DNA of 64,000 nt from Armigeres subalbatus. Lineage: Eukaryota; Arthropoda; Insecta; Diptera; Culicidae. How positions within the stretch are numbered: position 1 is the first letter of the stretch; the number at the start of each line of letters is the position of its first letter. Under the pieces are notes generated by a model. It was not told the origin of the DNA. It searched no databases and worked only from the letters and a program-made list of their open reading frames with translations. The stretch spans positions 414,172,283 through 414,236,282 of the forward strand of contig NC_085140.1 of the NCBI RefSeq assembly GCF_024139115.2, written 5' to 3'. A program made the translations under genes and the position numbers. Below, piece by piece: positions 44,479-54,943 of the stretch.

Positions 44479-44531
44479 AACAAACACTGAAGAAGTTTCC
44501 AAGTAGGAAACGAAATACGTATCTGCTTGTT
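44479..44531 (+). ncRNA. Hammerhead ribozyme (type I), copy E
   Basis: Stem I 5' strand AACAAACA (44479-44486), core CTGAAGA (44487-44493), one extra A, stem II GTTTCC (44495-44500) with loop AAGTA and GGAAAC (44506-44511), core GAAA (44512-44515), stem III ATACGTAT (44515-44522), C17 at 44523, stem I 3' strand TGCTTGTT (44524-44531). Stem II is six perfect pairs and stem I pairs at seven of eight positions. Stems I and II differ in sequence from the 58.9-kb copies yet still pair, which is strong comparative support. Confidence 0.88.
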
Positions 44532-44746
44532 GATACATAAAAAGTTAATAGTGGAAGTAAATGGAAGAATAATAGTCTTTTAACCTTAAACTTCCACAGT
44601 TATTAACTGCGAGGTTTCTAAGCCAGGATACCATTTCTGCATTCGTATATCATGAGGCTAACACGATGATACTTTTATGCCCAGGGAAGTCGAGACAATT
44701 TCCAATCCGAAAATTGTCTAGACCGGCACCGGAAATCGAACCCAGC

Positions 44747-47106
44747 CACCCCACAGTGTTCGATTTCGTCGATTTCACGATCAAAATTGAATAACTTTTA
44801 AACCGTTGGATTTAGATGTTTGGTGTCTTCTAGAAAGTTTTTGGGCGTGAAAAGACACATCTTTTGATGTAATGAGTTTGATGATCAATCCTCCTAGAAG
44901 TGAGATAAAATTTACTTTTCGTCAGAAAAATAAATAGAGAATTGGTTTCTTCAGCAAAGTTGTAGAGTTAGGCATTACGAGAAACTTTGTAGAACATTCC
45001 GAAGCTCTATCTATTAAAGGTAATGAAATATGAGCGTTATCTGAGGATGACCCCCTCAAAAACAGTTTTTTAAATATAACTTTTTAACGTGATTTTTCAC
45101 ATTTTCACGATCTTCTACAAAGTTATTCGGGCCAGCAAAATACGCATTTTGATTACGATAGAAAGTTTCTATTCCTTAAGATAACAAAGTTATTCACGAT
45201 TTTCCATTTTTTGTTGGTGAACTTTCACCTTAAGTAACTTTCTCCGGCGCAAAATGGCGCAGTCAGTTCAGGTGGTATCCGAAAGTCCTAGCCTTCTGCT
45301 ACAACTGACATGTGAAACTCCTTGTAGGCAAGAGTAGGCAAGGTATGTTACATTCAGAAAGAGTGTCCAATATAACACCAACAAAAAGGCAAATAACGCA
45401 GCTCGCAACCTACTGTTAATGCTTTAAATGCATTTTTATTCCATAAAATTATAAGGAGAACTACTGTAAGCCCAAAGAGAAGCACTGGTTTTATTTGGTT
45501 CATCAAACACAATTAAATATTATCAGTATTGCTTTTATATTGAATTGAATTGACTGAAACGCAAATAAACAAAGATTCTGAAAATTCAATCAAAGTTCAT
45601 TGTCTGCTTTCCGGATATTGGCCACCCGGAGTGGAAATTAATTATCATACTTTAAAACTCAATTTGTGCATATGCACAACATGTGAAAGAATTAGTTTGA
45701 AAAATGAATTGGAGGTAGCCACTTCCTTTGGTGGTGGTTGAACCCATGACGAACTTTGACAGATCCTATAGACATTTTCGGCTTGGAAAAACTCATGCCT
45801 CGTTTTTTCACTTTCACTGGTTCGTCCCTTTCCGTTTCCTCATAAATTATCTTCCATCAGTTCATGTGAAGAGCTTCGTATTTGTATATCTATTTCAATT
45901 GAAACTATGTACTACCAGACAGCGTTTTTTAGTTTTTTTATGATCTTTTCGTTGATTGGTTGAATTGCGAGAGTTCGGCCATGTGCCATAGCCATAGTGT
46001 TGGGAATTCGGGCTTATCAGTACCCGCGAAGCTGCAAAAGATGACGGAGGTCCTTCATGGCTTAGTAGGGAAAGCATCTGTATAGCATACTGGCATACTG
46101 GAGTCGTGGGTTGATACCGCACCGAAGGAAGTGGTTACCTCAAATACATTTTTCAACTAAATCGTTCACATGTTGTGCATATGCACAAATTGGGTTTAAA
46201 AACATAATAATCAATTTCCACTCTGGGTGGCCAATATCCGGAAAAGCAGGCAATGAACTTTGATTGAATTTTCAGAATCTATGTTTATTTGCGTTTCAGT
46301 CAATTGTTACTCTAAAAGCAATACTGATAATATTTTATTGTGTTTAATGAACCAAAAAAAAAACCAGTGCTTCTCTATGGGCTTACAGTAGTTCTCCTTA
46401 TAATTTTATGGAATGAAAATGCATTTAAAGCATCAAATGTAGGTTGCGAGCTGCGTTACTTGCCTTTTTGTTGGTTTTATATTGGACACTTCCTCTGAAT
46501 GTAACATACCTTGCCTACTCTTGCCTACAAGGAGTTTCACATGTCAGTTGTAGCAGAAAGCTAGGACTTTCGGATACCACCTGAACTGACTGCGCCATTT
46601 TGCGCCGGAGAAAGTTACTTAAGGTGAAAGTTCACCAAGAAAAAATGGAAAATCGTGAATAACTTTGTTATCTTAAGAGATAGAAACTTTCTATCGTAAT
46701 CAAAATGCGTATTTTGTTGGCCCGAATAACTTTGTAGAAAATCATGAAAATGTAAAAAATCGCGTTAAAAAGTTATATCGAAAAAACTGTTTTTGAGGGG
46801 GTCATCCTCAGATAACGCTCATATTTCATTACCTTTAATAGATAGAGCTTCGGAATGTTCTACAAAGTTTCTCGTAATGCCTAACTCTACAACTTTGCTG
46901 AAGAAACCAATTCTCTATTTATTTTTCTGACGATAAGAAAATTTTCATCTCACTTCTAGGAGGATTGACCATCAAACTCATTACATCAAAAGATGTGTCT
47001 TTTCACGCCCAAAAACTTTCTAGAAGACACCAAACATCTAAATCCAATGGTTTAAAAGTTATTCAATTTTGATCGTGAAATCGACGAAATCGAACACTGT
47101 GCACCC
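44747..47106. mobile_element. Transib-like palindromic element with RSS-type heptamer ends
   Basis: Element 44752-47101 (2,350 bp) between the 5-bp duplication CACCC at 44747-44751 and 47102-47106. Both ends read CACAGTGTTCGATTTCGTCG. The heptamer CACAGTG equals the RAG recombination-signal heptamer and the CACWRTG start of Transib ends; 5-bp GC-rich duplications are also a Transib trait. An A-rich CAAAATTGA begins 23 bp after the heptamer, loosely like a nonamer position. The arms (about 1 kb each) are inverted copies around a 365-bp loop containing a SINE. No transposase is encoded, so the class rests on ends and target only. Confidence 0.75.
45960..46150 (+). mobile_element. tRNA-derived SINE (second family) in the palindrome loop
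   Basis: Contains CATGGCTTAGTAGGGAAAGC (A-box region) and GTCGTGGGTTGATACCGC (degraded B box) about 55 bp apart, preceded by TCAGTACCCGCGAAGCTG. The same module occurs at 50840-51010. It lies across the loop and into the right arm; the left arm holds only its end (45725-45755, inverted). Confidence 0.65.
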
Positions 47107-47160
47107 TCAGCATGGTCTTGCTTTGTAGCCGCGCATCTTACCGCACGGCTAAGAGGGTAG

Positions 47161-48250
47161 CTAAACTATGTAATTAGTGATGGGGTAAGGTTAACGACAA
47201 GTACTCCTGTCAGTGGTCGGAATGGAAAAAAATATTGTGCATATACCGACTTATATGCTCAACTGTAAGTTCATTGGACAAATAGTCCCCGCTATATGGT
47301 TCCATATTGGAAAGTTGCACGTATATGGTTCCATATTGGAAAACCTTCGACGGATGAACATTACAGGCTTTAAAGTGGCACTAATGTAGCTGCGATGAAA
47401 CGCACTACGCATTGTGCATTCATAATGCTATTATAAGACAATGCCTCTCATGATTGCTTTGAGAATGCTTATTTAGAGCAGCCAGGTTTTCGAAATGTAC
47501 AGCATGGAGCATATGCAATATTCTATAATTCTGATATAATGCTTACTTTAATGCTTATTGGTTACCTGGGAAGTGTATTTTACTTTCTTCGGTTTTGTCT
47601 TCAACAAATTTAGGGTCCCTGATATTGACTCCTTTTTCAACTAATCGTTCCTTATCTGACACTAAGGATAATATAGAGGACATTCCAAAAAAATGGAAAC
47701 TACAGGAGTAGTAAAAGGAAAATTCTTAGTAAATAGAAAATACTCTCAATACCTAGTTCTTGAACAAAAATCTGTCCATCCAGGACATATTTTTAGAAGA
47801 GCGGTTAATAGACATGAAGCTCTGCATTTCTTACGCTGTTCTCTTTATTTTTACAGTTCATACAAAATGTATTTACTCCATTAAAAACCCAGATTTATCC
47901 ACCTAGCGTTGGTGGTGCCTTTCTCGCATTTAGTTAAGACACCAACCTTATATGGGGTTTATATGGTCCGATGTACCATTTTTCTTTCTTTCTAACTTTT
48001 AAACGTAATCAAGGCTTTGTCCCCTGTCGAATGAAACTTGTTGCGAGATAATCGGAAAGTCGAATAATAGATTGAATTTATTTGCAAAATTGAGTTCAAT
48101 TGCAATAAATACAAAAAGGAAAATACTGAAATGATTAAAATTGGCTTTGTTCAACTGAAGTTTGAATGTTCTAATGGAAGTTAATGTAAATGAAATACAA
48201 CCGCACATCAATTTTCTGAGCACTCTGCTAAAACCTTTTATTAAACCCAC
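47161..48250. other. No gene; partial family C repeat at 47885-48060
   Basis: At 47885-48060 the sequence matches the left part of family C (ATTTATCCACCTAGCGTTGG, GTGCCTTTCTCGC, GTCGAATGAAACTTGTTGCGA). At 47300-47345 a 20-bp unit, ATATGGTTCCATATTGGAAA, is repeated with 12 bp between copies. The remainder is unassigned. Confidence 0.55.
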
Positions 48251-50240
48251 CCAGCCACCCCCCTGTGTCTAGTTTTAATAACATCAAAAGCATATATCCA
48301 TTTCTATTTCACACCTCAACATCATCGTGAGCGCTAATTACCTGATACCAATTCCATGAAGTAGCTCACTATTTCTGCAGCGCACTGATCCGGAACGCGT
48401 AATCCAAATATTATCGTTGTTCATTGACTGCAAGAATTGGTAATTTTCTTACGAAACTAATGAATCCTGAACACCTATATGTACCTTATTCACACACTTT
48501 ATACACAGTTAGGATGTAGATAGCCACATGTACTGCACACTCTAATTAATGAATCAATATGTATCCACGTACTCTTACAAGCGCCAATATTTAACTTTCT
48601 CCTTTAATTGAATTATGCAACATGGTGATATGGCATGTAGCGCACACGTTTTCACTGGGTTGAGCTTTGCAGATGGTACAACGACGACGACCACATCAAC
48701 CATTTAACTTTTGCCACAAACGCAACCCCCACACTGCGGAGCAGTATTTCAATTTACTCGATAAATTACACGCATTAGAGCCACTTGATCCGTATGACCC
48801 ACACGTAGCGAAACCACCGAAAATTAAGCGCAACTTGAGCCACCTTAATTGAATTCACCCCACAGCAGAATCGACGATGTAACTTGAACTCTTTCTAGTT
48901 GAACACGCCTCAAGAGCAGCAAAGTTTAAGCAGCAGCCGAGTTGTTCATTTCCCGCACGAAGCAGCACTCTGGATCCTCAGGAAATCCTTGGGTGGTAGG
49001 GAAAACTTGAAAGCGATGAAGAACTAATTATGGCTCTTCAACTGGAAGCTCTACCACGCTCTGCCATCCTGCCGAAAAGCGCACGTTGCCACGGGCATCT
49101 TCCAACTCTACGGCAGCAACTAAATCGCTATACTAATTATAATTAGCCATCCGGAGCCGTCTTGAACCCGTAATTCAAAACCGTTACAAAAAAGCGATGG
49201 CAACCGCTTTTGCCCAACTTAACAGTTATCTTCTGGCAATTGTTGGCTCCCTATCAGCACACCCCACTTTCACACCCCTCACTGCCAAACCACGAAACGG
49301 CGGCGACGGCTAGAACGCACGAAAACTGGGGCAGTGTGCTCGACGCGTGACGACCTGCAAGACTGATTTCAAGTGCACTGCAGTGAAGGCTAGTAGGTCC
49401 TGCTTGGTCGGATGCTGCCGCGAGATGAAACATTATTGCGAAACGGTCGGTGACAGGATCTGACAGCACGCCGTTCGTTGTCTGAGCAGCTGAATGTCCT
49501 GAGCCTGGTTGTGGTATCAGCTGGGGCAGCAGGATGCTGCCGAGTTGCCGAGAGCTGAGATGAAGCAAACAGGAGAGTACGTACGAGAGAGTAATGGGGT
49601 GCTGGGCCTGATGGGTCGAAAATGGAAAATTGGAAAAGCTCAGATAAAAGCTTCCAGTTTCAATGGAAATGTGATAGAGGACGCTTCAAGGAGATTCGAT
49701 CTAAATAGTGCACATGGAAAAATTCTCTGTTAGTCACGCATTTTGCACTTCAGATTATATTATTTCTCAGCTTAAATGGAATAACGAAGGCCTTATGGTC
49801 ACGAAACATATACACATTATCATATCTGCCTTAAAAATATTAACACTTTTTATTACCAATATATTATTATACTCAATGAACCCCACGAAACCACTTCCAA
49901 ATTGCAAGTAATATTTGAATAAGGCTTTGGATAGTAATGACGGACAGACCAAAAAACAAAAAAATTCATGGAAACGAACAACATACATTTTCATAAAAAA
50001 ATAGAAACAGTAATATTGATTCCTTACAGAGTGTTGATGCTTTTTCAGTACATACTCCTTGCAATCCAATTTCCAAAAGCAATCTGGTTCAGTGGTTCAG
50101 ACGCCACACATTTTTCAACGCGTTTTCCAAGACATTGTACTACCAACTTGCTTCATCAGCAACGGCGCTCAATGAAGTAGGGTTGTGTGAGGTGTAGGAG
50201 CCGGACAATACTAAATACTCATCCTACTTGGTTGGCTTGT
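48251..50240. other. Apparently non-repetitive region, no gene confirmed
   Basis: The least repeat-like stretch of the window. A 61-codon plus frame (48667-48852) has a biased, protein-like composition (HKRNPHTAEQYFNLLDKLHA) but no known domain. A 104-codon minus frame (49568-49254) lies in a more GC-rich patch at 49250-49560 with GCTGCCG- and CAGTGCAC-type motifs, which could be a promoter or an untranslated exon. Neither has start or splice evidence strong enough for a gene call. Confidence 0.35.
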
Positions 50241-50807
50241 GTACACGCTTAAAGTAAATTACACATCGCATGAATAATTTTCACACATGACGACGATGAC
50301 ACGAGAGAATAGCAATCTGTGTGAAAATTATGTGTAAGACATGCACAGTCGCTGTGTAATGTCTTTTATTCTTTTAATATGTGTAAGAAACTTTGCTTCG
50401 AACTGTCAAGTCCATTTTGATCGCCATGATGGCGGTTGCGTCCGGCATGCATCGCAAGGAAAATGACTTTTTCTGTGGATTTTCGTTATGTTTCGATACG
50501 ATACAACTAAAATGTGCGACTATAAACATCGCACTTTAGTTTGGTCATATCGAAACAAATGGGGACTCCTCTGAAATAGTATAAAAATGTTGCGATAATT
50601 TTCAATTTACATGAAAAAATATAATTGAGGTTAGGTCCGTTTTCCGAGCGCTCTCTCACTGTGTGAAATGAGCTCATCGGAAATCGTTAACCGTCAATTA
50701 CACTAAAATGAGTAACATAGCAGTTACTCATAATATGTGTTGTTCCAGGTTAGGCCCGTTTTGTGTGAACGAAACACAAAATTGTGTGAATGACTTTAAG
50801 CGTGTAC
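50241..50807. mobile_element. 567-bp TIR element, possible TA target
   Basis: The left end GTACACGCTTAAAGTAAATT and the inverted right end GTACACGCTTAAAGTCATTC are terminal repeats continuing into ACACA. If the repeat starts at CACGCTT the flanks would be TA on both sides. Internal repeats include GTTAGG(T/C)CCGTTTT (50631-50645, 50750-50764) and TGTGTGAA. No coding frame. Confidence 0.65.
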
Positions 50808-50834
50808 AAAAATACATATGAGAGAGTTAGTTCT

Positions 50835-51460
50835 GAAAATGTATTGCGAGAGATCGGCTGGTACATGGTGCTGGGAATTTGGTTTCATCAGTACCCGCTA
50901 AGCTGCGGTGGACGACGGAGGTCCTTCGTAGCTTAGTAGGGAAAGCACCTGTCATGCGAACTGGGGTCGTGGGATCAAAGCCCACCGAAGGGGCGGTTAC
51001 CCTCCAATACCTTTTCCGAACTAAAACTATCACATGTTGTACATATGCATAGAGATGTCGCAAATTAATCGATTACTTCGATTAATCGATTCGTCGTTGT
51101 GATAATCGATTATTACCCAACGATTAATCGATTCAATAATCGAGATGAATCGTGAGTAATCGATTAGTTACTAATCGATTAATCAGAATTTTACGACATC
51201 ATAAGGATGTCGAAAATTAATTGATTATTTCGATAAATCGATTCATCGTTGTGATAATCGATTAATTTTGAATCGATTACTATACAATGATTAATCGATT
51301 CAATAATCGACAAGAATCAAGAGTAATCGATTAGTAACTAATCGATTAATCGGGATTTTACGACATCTCTACATATGCATAATCAAGTTTCAGACATAGT
51401 AATTAATTTCCACACCGCGTGGCTTAATACCCGGCATATAGGCAATTAACTTTGGATGTA
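50835..51460 (+). mobile_element. Relic related to the loop and right arm of the Transib-like palindrome
   Basis: Colinear with about 45965-46265: TCAGTACCCGC, GACGGAGGTCCTTC, the SINE module (GTAGCTTAGTAGGGAAAGCA, GTCGTGGGATCAAAGCC), CACATGTTGT and, after an insertion, AATCAAGTTTCAGACATAG, AATTAATTTCCAC and GGCAATTAACTTTGGATG. Identity is roughly 75% by eye. The insertion at 51051-51370 interrupts it. Confidence 0.65.
51041..51380. mobile_element. hAT-like MITE, 320 bp, ATCGATTAAT-rich internal dimer
   Basis: Element 51051-51370 between the perfect 10-bp repeat ACATATGCAT (51041-51050, 51371-51380); the real duplication is probably 8 bp within it. The ends are AGAGATGTCG and CGACATCTCT. The interior is two copies of a ~150-bp unit (51058-51205 and 51213-51362) built from AATCGATTA-type palindromes, each ending (T)TTTACGACATC. 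It appears to be a tandem dimer of a shorter MITE. Confidence 0.85.
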
Positions 51461-52069
51461 CCAATTTTTTCTAATAAGGTCTGAGGGAAGCTCTCTCGCG
51501 GTAGAGCGCTATTTTCGTACTAAAATGTCTATAACTCGGAATTGGGAACGAATTTCGCTTATCCCAACTGACAATCTCTTTGAAATTTATCAAGGAATGT
51601 TCCTACAAAATTTCATGGACCTACTATTTCCCAAATTTGAATTAAGCTTTAAATACTGAACTATTGTAGAACTGAAATTTTCGCTTCTCAGTACCTCTCT
51701 CCGATGATTTGAGGCACAAAGGAACCAAATTTTGCAAAACCCAACTGACAAAAGTTTTGAATTTTTCCAACGATCATTTTGATGTAATAAAAAGTATATG
51801 TCACCGCAATAAATTTTGCAGGAAGCTCTTTTTACTTCAACCAAGTTTTTTAAATTCCATACAAAAGTTACCATTTCGGGAGAGCAGCCAACAGCATATT
51901 TTCTTGTGGCGCACGGCAGGAAAGGAGCGATGAGAGCGGTAGAAAGTCCGTCAATTTTGTATCTAGCGTGACACTAGAAAAAAGCGTATTCCTATTCGTA
52001 AACACGAGGATACCAAATATATCAATTGAAATCAAAAATAGGAATTTGATGAGATAAACAATCGAAAAT
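51461..52069. other. No gene recognised
   Basis: AT-rich unassigned DNA. A 94-codon minus frame (51874-51590) has no known domain. Confidence 0.4.
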
Positions 52070-52187
52070 AAATAAAACAAATAAGACAAATTGAACAAAT
52101 AAGCAAAATAAAAGAAATAAGACAAATAAGACAAATAAAGAAAATAAGACAAATAGGACAAATAAGATAAACAAGACAAATTCCTAG
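52070..52187 (+). repeat. (ACAAATAAG)n-type minisatellite
   Basis: Degenerate units of 9-11 bp, ACAAATAAG with variants, about twelve in a row. The minus-strand frame reads a SYLSYLSYF pattern with no meaning as protein. Confidence 0.88.
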
Positions 52188-52194
52188 TCCCTAC

Positions 52195-52905
52195 AGGTAT
52201 TCCTCCAGAAGTTCTTCCGGAAGTTCCTCCGGGAATTCCTCCGGAAATTCCTCATGAAGTTCCTTCAGGAATTACTCCGGAAGTTCCTCCTGGAATTCCT
52301 CCTGAAGTTCCTCCAGTAATTCCTTCGGAAGTTACTTCTGGAATTCCTTCGGAAGTTCCTCCAGAAATTCGGAAGTTCCGCCAGGAATTCCTTCGGAAGT
52401 TCCTCCATGAGTTTCTTCGAAAGTTCCTCCAGCATTTTTTTCGGAAGTTCCTCCAGCAATTTCTTCGGAAGTATCTCCAGGAATTTCTTCGGAAGTTCCT
52501 CCAGGAGTTCCTTTGGAAGTTCTTCCAGGAGTTCCTACGGGAATTCCTCCGGAAGTTCCTTCGGGAATTCCTCCGGAAGTTCCTTCGGGAATTCCTCCGG
52601 AAGTTCCTTCGGGAATTCCTCCGGAAGTTCCTTCGGGAATTCCTCCGGAAGTTCCTTCGGGAATTCCTCCGGAAGTTCCTTCTGGAATTCCTTCGGAAAG
52701 TTCCTTCTGGAATTCCTCCGGAAGTTCCTTCGGGAATTCCTCCGGAAGTTCCTTCGGGAATTCCTCCGGAAGTTCCTTCGGGAATTCCTCCGGAAGTTCC
52801 TTCGGGAATTCCTCCGGAAGCTCCTTCGGGAATTCCTCCGGAAGTTCCTTCGGGAATTCCTCCGGAAGTTCCTTCGGGAATTCCTCCGGAAGTTACTTAC
52901 GATAA
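52195..52905 (+). repeat. 15/30-bp minisatellite, homogenised
   Basis: Same family as 22808-24765 but much more uniform. The 30-bp unit GGGAATTCCTCCGGAAGTTC + CTTC is repeated nearly perfectly about twelve times in 52550-52890, with more degenerate units at 52195-52540. Two plus frames stay open throughout, reading NSSGSSFG and IPPEVPSG. High uniformity implies recent expansion. Confidence 0.93.
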
Positions 52906-52909
52906 CTTA

Positions 52910-54395
52910 AAATTTGAACTTTAGAACCCCAAGTGGTAATAAATTAAAATTGAATCCTTTTGATCTTGGCTCATATTTAAAAATAAAAATATAATTAACA
53001 ATTTGCAGTTTATCATAAAATTATATATCATTCATCTTTGAATCGACATGTTAATATCCTGATTAAAAAAAATCAACATTTCACGAAGACTAAATTGGGA
53101 TAATTTTTCCATTCGACCTATGCATCGACATCCGTTTTCCACGTGACTCTCCCAGCAAGCCATGAACAAGCACGTTGCATTCTATCGCACTCCTTGCTCA
53201 GAGAACTTCTCTCGCAGCATTCCGTTTGGGAAATCTTCCACGCACTCCGCAATCAGTGCCAGCATCAGAAATCAGCTGGGGTTGCCCATGGCAACAAACC
53301 GAAACGGTCGAACGAGGTTAGACCAGGCAAGGACGACGGAGGATGGCTCGAGATATGTTTCAACGCACTTCCAAAGGAGATATCATGTTGCTCTGCTGGA
53401 AAAGTGCGGCGAAGCCAGGATAGATATCCAATCTCACAAAAAGAGTGCGGTACATGTTAACACAACCGGACAGCATGGGAAGGCTTCTTGCGATTGTGGA
53501 CAGACGACTTTAAGCCTCTGGCTGCAGTGCTGGATCCTGTTGTTGGCGTCGTCGACATCGTCGAGCTGTTGAACCTACTTACTCACATACAACTGTACAT
53601 CTACACCATAGCTTGGGTAAGCTCGCCGGATGCTGGTCCGTTGCGATAGTTGGTCAGCAGCGAGGTAATGTATACGGGGTTTTTGCCTTTTAGCCTTATT
53701 GATGGTATCGAGTTTGATGGGTCAGATGTTGCGGGCGGAGAAAAAACGTCGCCTTTAAATGCTTGTGTTTGAGTTCATGGCTATAGAAGCGGTCGATGCA
53801 TTGGATCGGGCAGAAGGCGTGACTGGCGCCGGTGAAAGTCGTCAGGGAGGGATAATATCATTTCCAGCGAATGGCAATAATGCTTTGCATAAATGTGTGA
53901 CCGGAGCTCTAGCGGATAGCGACATCAGCCATACGGACGAGCACATCACGCCTGTGGGGTGGAGAGCAAAAAACCGTGTTGTGGTGAGTGCAATGGTAGA
54001 ATCGAATGGCAGAACAGTGTGATGGGAATAGTGCTGCCATCATGCACAGATTGTTGGTGGCACTGACGTTGTTGGTTTGGCGGATGACCAGTCAACCGAA
54101 GAGTCTCCATCAGACCCCCACCATTGATGTGTTCGCGCGGGATGTTGTTGCTGTCGAATGGGATGTGTCGCTTTGCGGGTGGTTTCGAAACGATGCACTC
54201 CCCATTGTTTGGCTGACAGGACTTCATTTCGTTGACCGTGCCCATTAAAGTTTTATTTGATGTTTATTTGTAAAATGGGCAACGGTAACGCGAAGGTTTC
54301 CGCAATCAAGCAATATGGTATTGGGCGTGAGAAGGGTGACGAAATAAACGGTTGAACCCGAAAACACTCGAGGGCTATGCAAAAAAATAATGGAG
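52910..54395. other. Unassigned region with several mid-length reading frames
   Basis: Less AT-rich than the flanks. Frames include 53162-53572 (plus, 136 codons), 53759-54022 (plus, 87 codons) and 54245-53946 (minus, 99 codons). I recognise no domain. Composition is mixed (HGKASCDCGQ in the first, GESRQGGIISFPANGNNAL in the second), so an old coding relic is possible. No target duplications or inverted ends were found. Confidence 0.35.
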
Positions 54396-54399
54396 AATG

Positions 54400-54540
54400 C
54401 ATCACAAGCCTTGTCTAGTTGGTAGAAATACTGCATTGCCTGCCATGACAGTGACGGGTTCGATTTTCGGTCCAGTCGAAGGATTAGGTATTTCAAGTAA
54501 GAGGAATAGGAAGTTTTCGTTCAAGTTCGGAGTGAACAAG
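54400..54540 (+). mobile_element. tRNA-derived SINE head (third family)
   Basis: AGCCTTGTCTAGTTGGTAGA (54408-54427) fits an A-box region and GTGACGGGTTCGATTTTCGG (54451-54470) a B box. A similar head occurs at 60700-60780. The body is diverged and its end is not clear. Confidence 0.6.
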
Positions 54541-54689
54541 TAGGATAATGGTCCGTTTCTATTCCATTCAATCATATTTACGATTAGATTAAACGTATTC
54601 GGTGTAATGATGTTTGAAGCCTATAATTCAAATCTAATTTTCGATCTGTTTGGTCGATTTCAGAGTCAAACTTGTTTTGATTTACAGGT

Positions 54690-54830
54690 CTATAAATGGG
54701 ACATTGCCCTCGCAGCATTTTAACAAGCACTTTCCCAGATTACTAACTGCGGGGTTTCAAAGCGAAGCGCTATTTTTGCATTTCTAGGTAAATATATCAC
54801 GAGGCTAATATGAAAATTTGTATAACCAGA
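54690..54830 (-). mobile_element. SINE 3' fragment (17251 family), minus strand
   Basis: Inverted match to the body and tail of the 17251 SINE: TGGGACATTGCCCTCGCAGC, AACAAGCACTTTCCCAGATT, AACTGCGGGGTTTCAAAGC and ATCACGAGGCTAATATG. The head is missing. Confidence 0.7.
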
Positions 54831-54943
54831 AAAAAGGACGTTCGAACCATTTGAATTGGTTTTTTAACCGGCCAACTTATCACTAAGCTACAAGAGATCA
54901 TTCTGCCAAAGGACAGAATGAATTTTTGGTCATGCTTTTAACA

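Larger units (their letters stand above)
40998..44606. mobile_element. Penelope-like foldback (inverted 3' copies), interrupted by a 2.4-kb element
   Basis: Two inverted copies of a Penelope 3' end lie about a centre near 41600. Arm 1 (41015-41560) is on the minus strand; arm 2 (41640-42015, resuming 44407-44590) is on the plus strand. Each has part of a GIY-YIG endonuclease then a hammerhead ribozyme at the outer end. A 17-bp target duplication, ACTTCCACAGTGATTAA versus ACTTCCACAGTTATTAA, flanks it at 40998-41014 and 44590-44606. An inner hairpin, ACTACTTGAAGC/GCTTCAAGTAGT (41595-41636), lies at the centre. The insertion at 42016-44406 divides arm 2. Confidence 0.82.
40921..47160 (-). mobile_element. 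tRNA-derived SINE in three pieces, split by two insertions
   Basis: Minus-strand copy of the 17251 SINE. The 5' head is at 47160-47102 (CTTAGCCGTGCGGTAAGATG), the middle at 44751-44590 (B box GGTTCGATTTCCGG, then the body), and the 3' part with (AAG)n at 41014-40921. The break between head and middle is the CACCC target of the palindrome 44752-47101. The break between middle and tail is the ACTTCCACAG(T/G) target of the Penelope foldback. Joined in order, the pieces match the intact SINE without gaps. Confidence 0.88.

Noticed and set aside
52407..52910. Serine-rich or proline-rich repeat proteins (NSSGSSFG, IPPEVPSG)
   Set aside because: Both are translations of the 15/30-bp minisatellite and occupy two frames at once.
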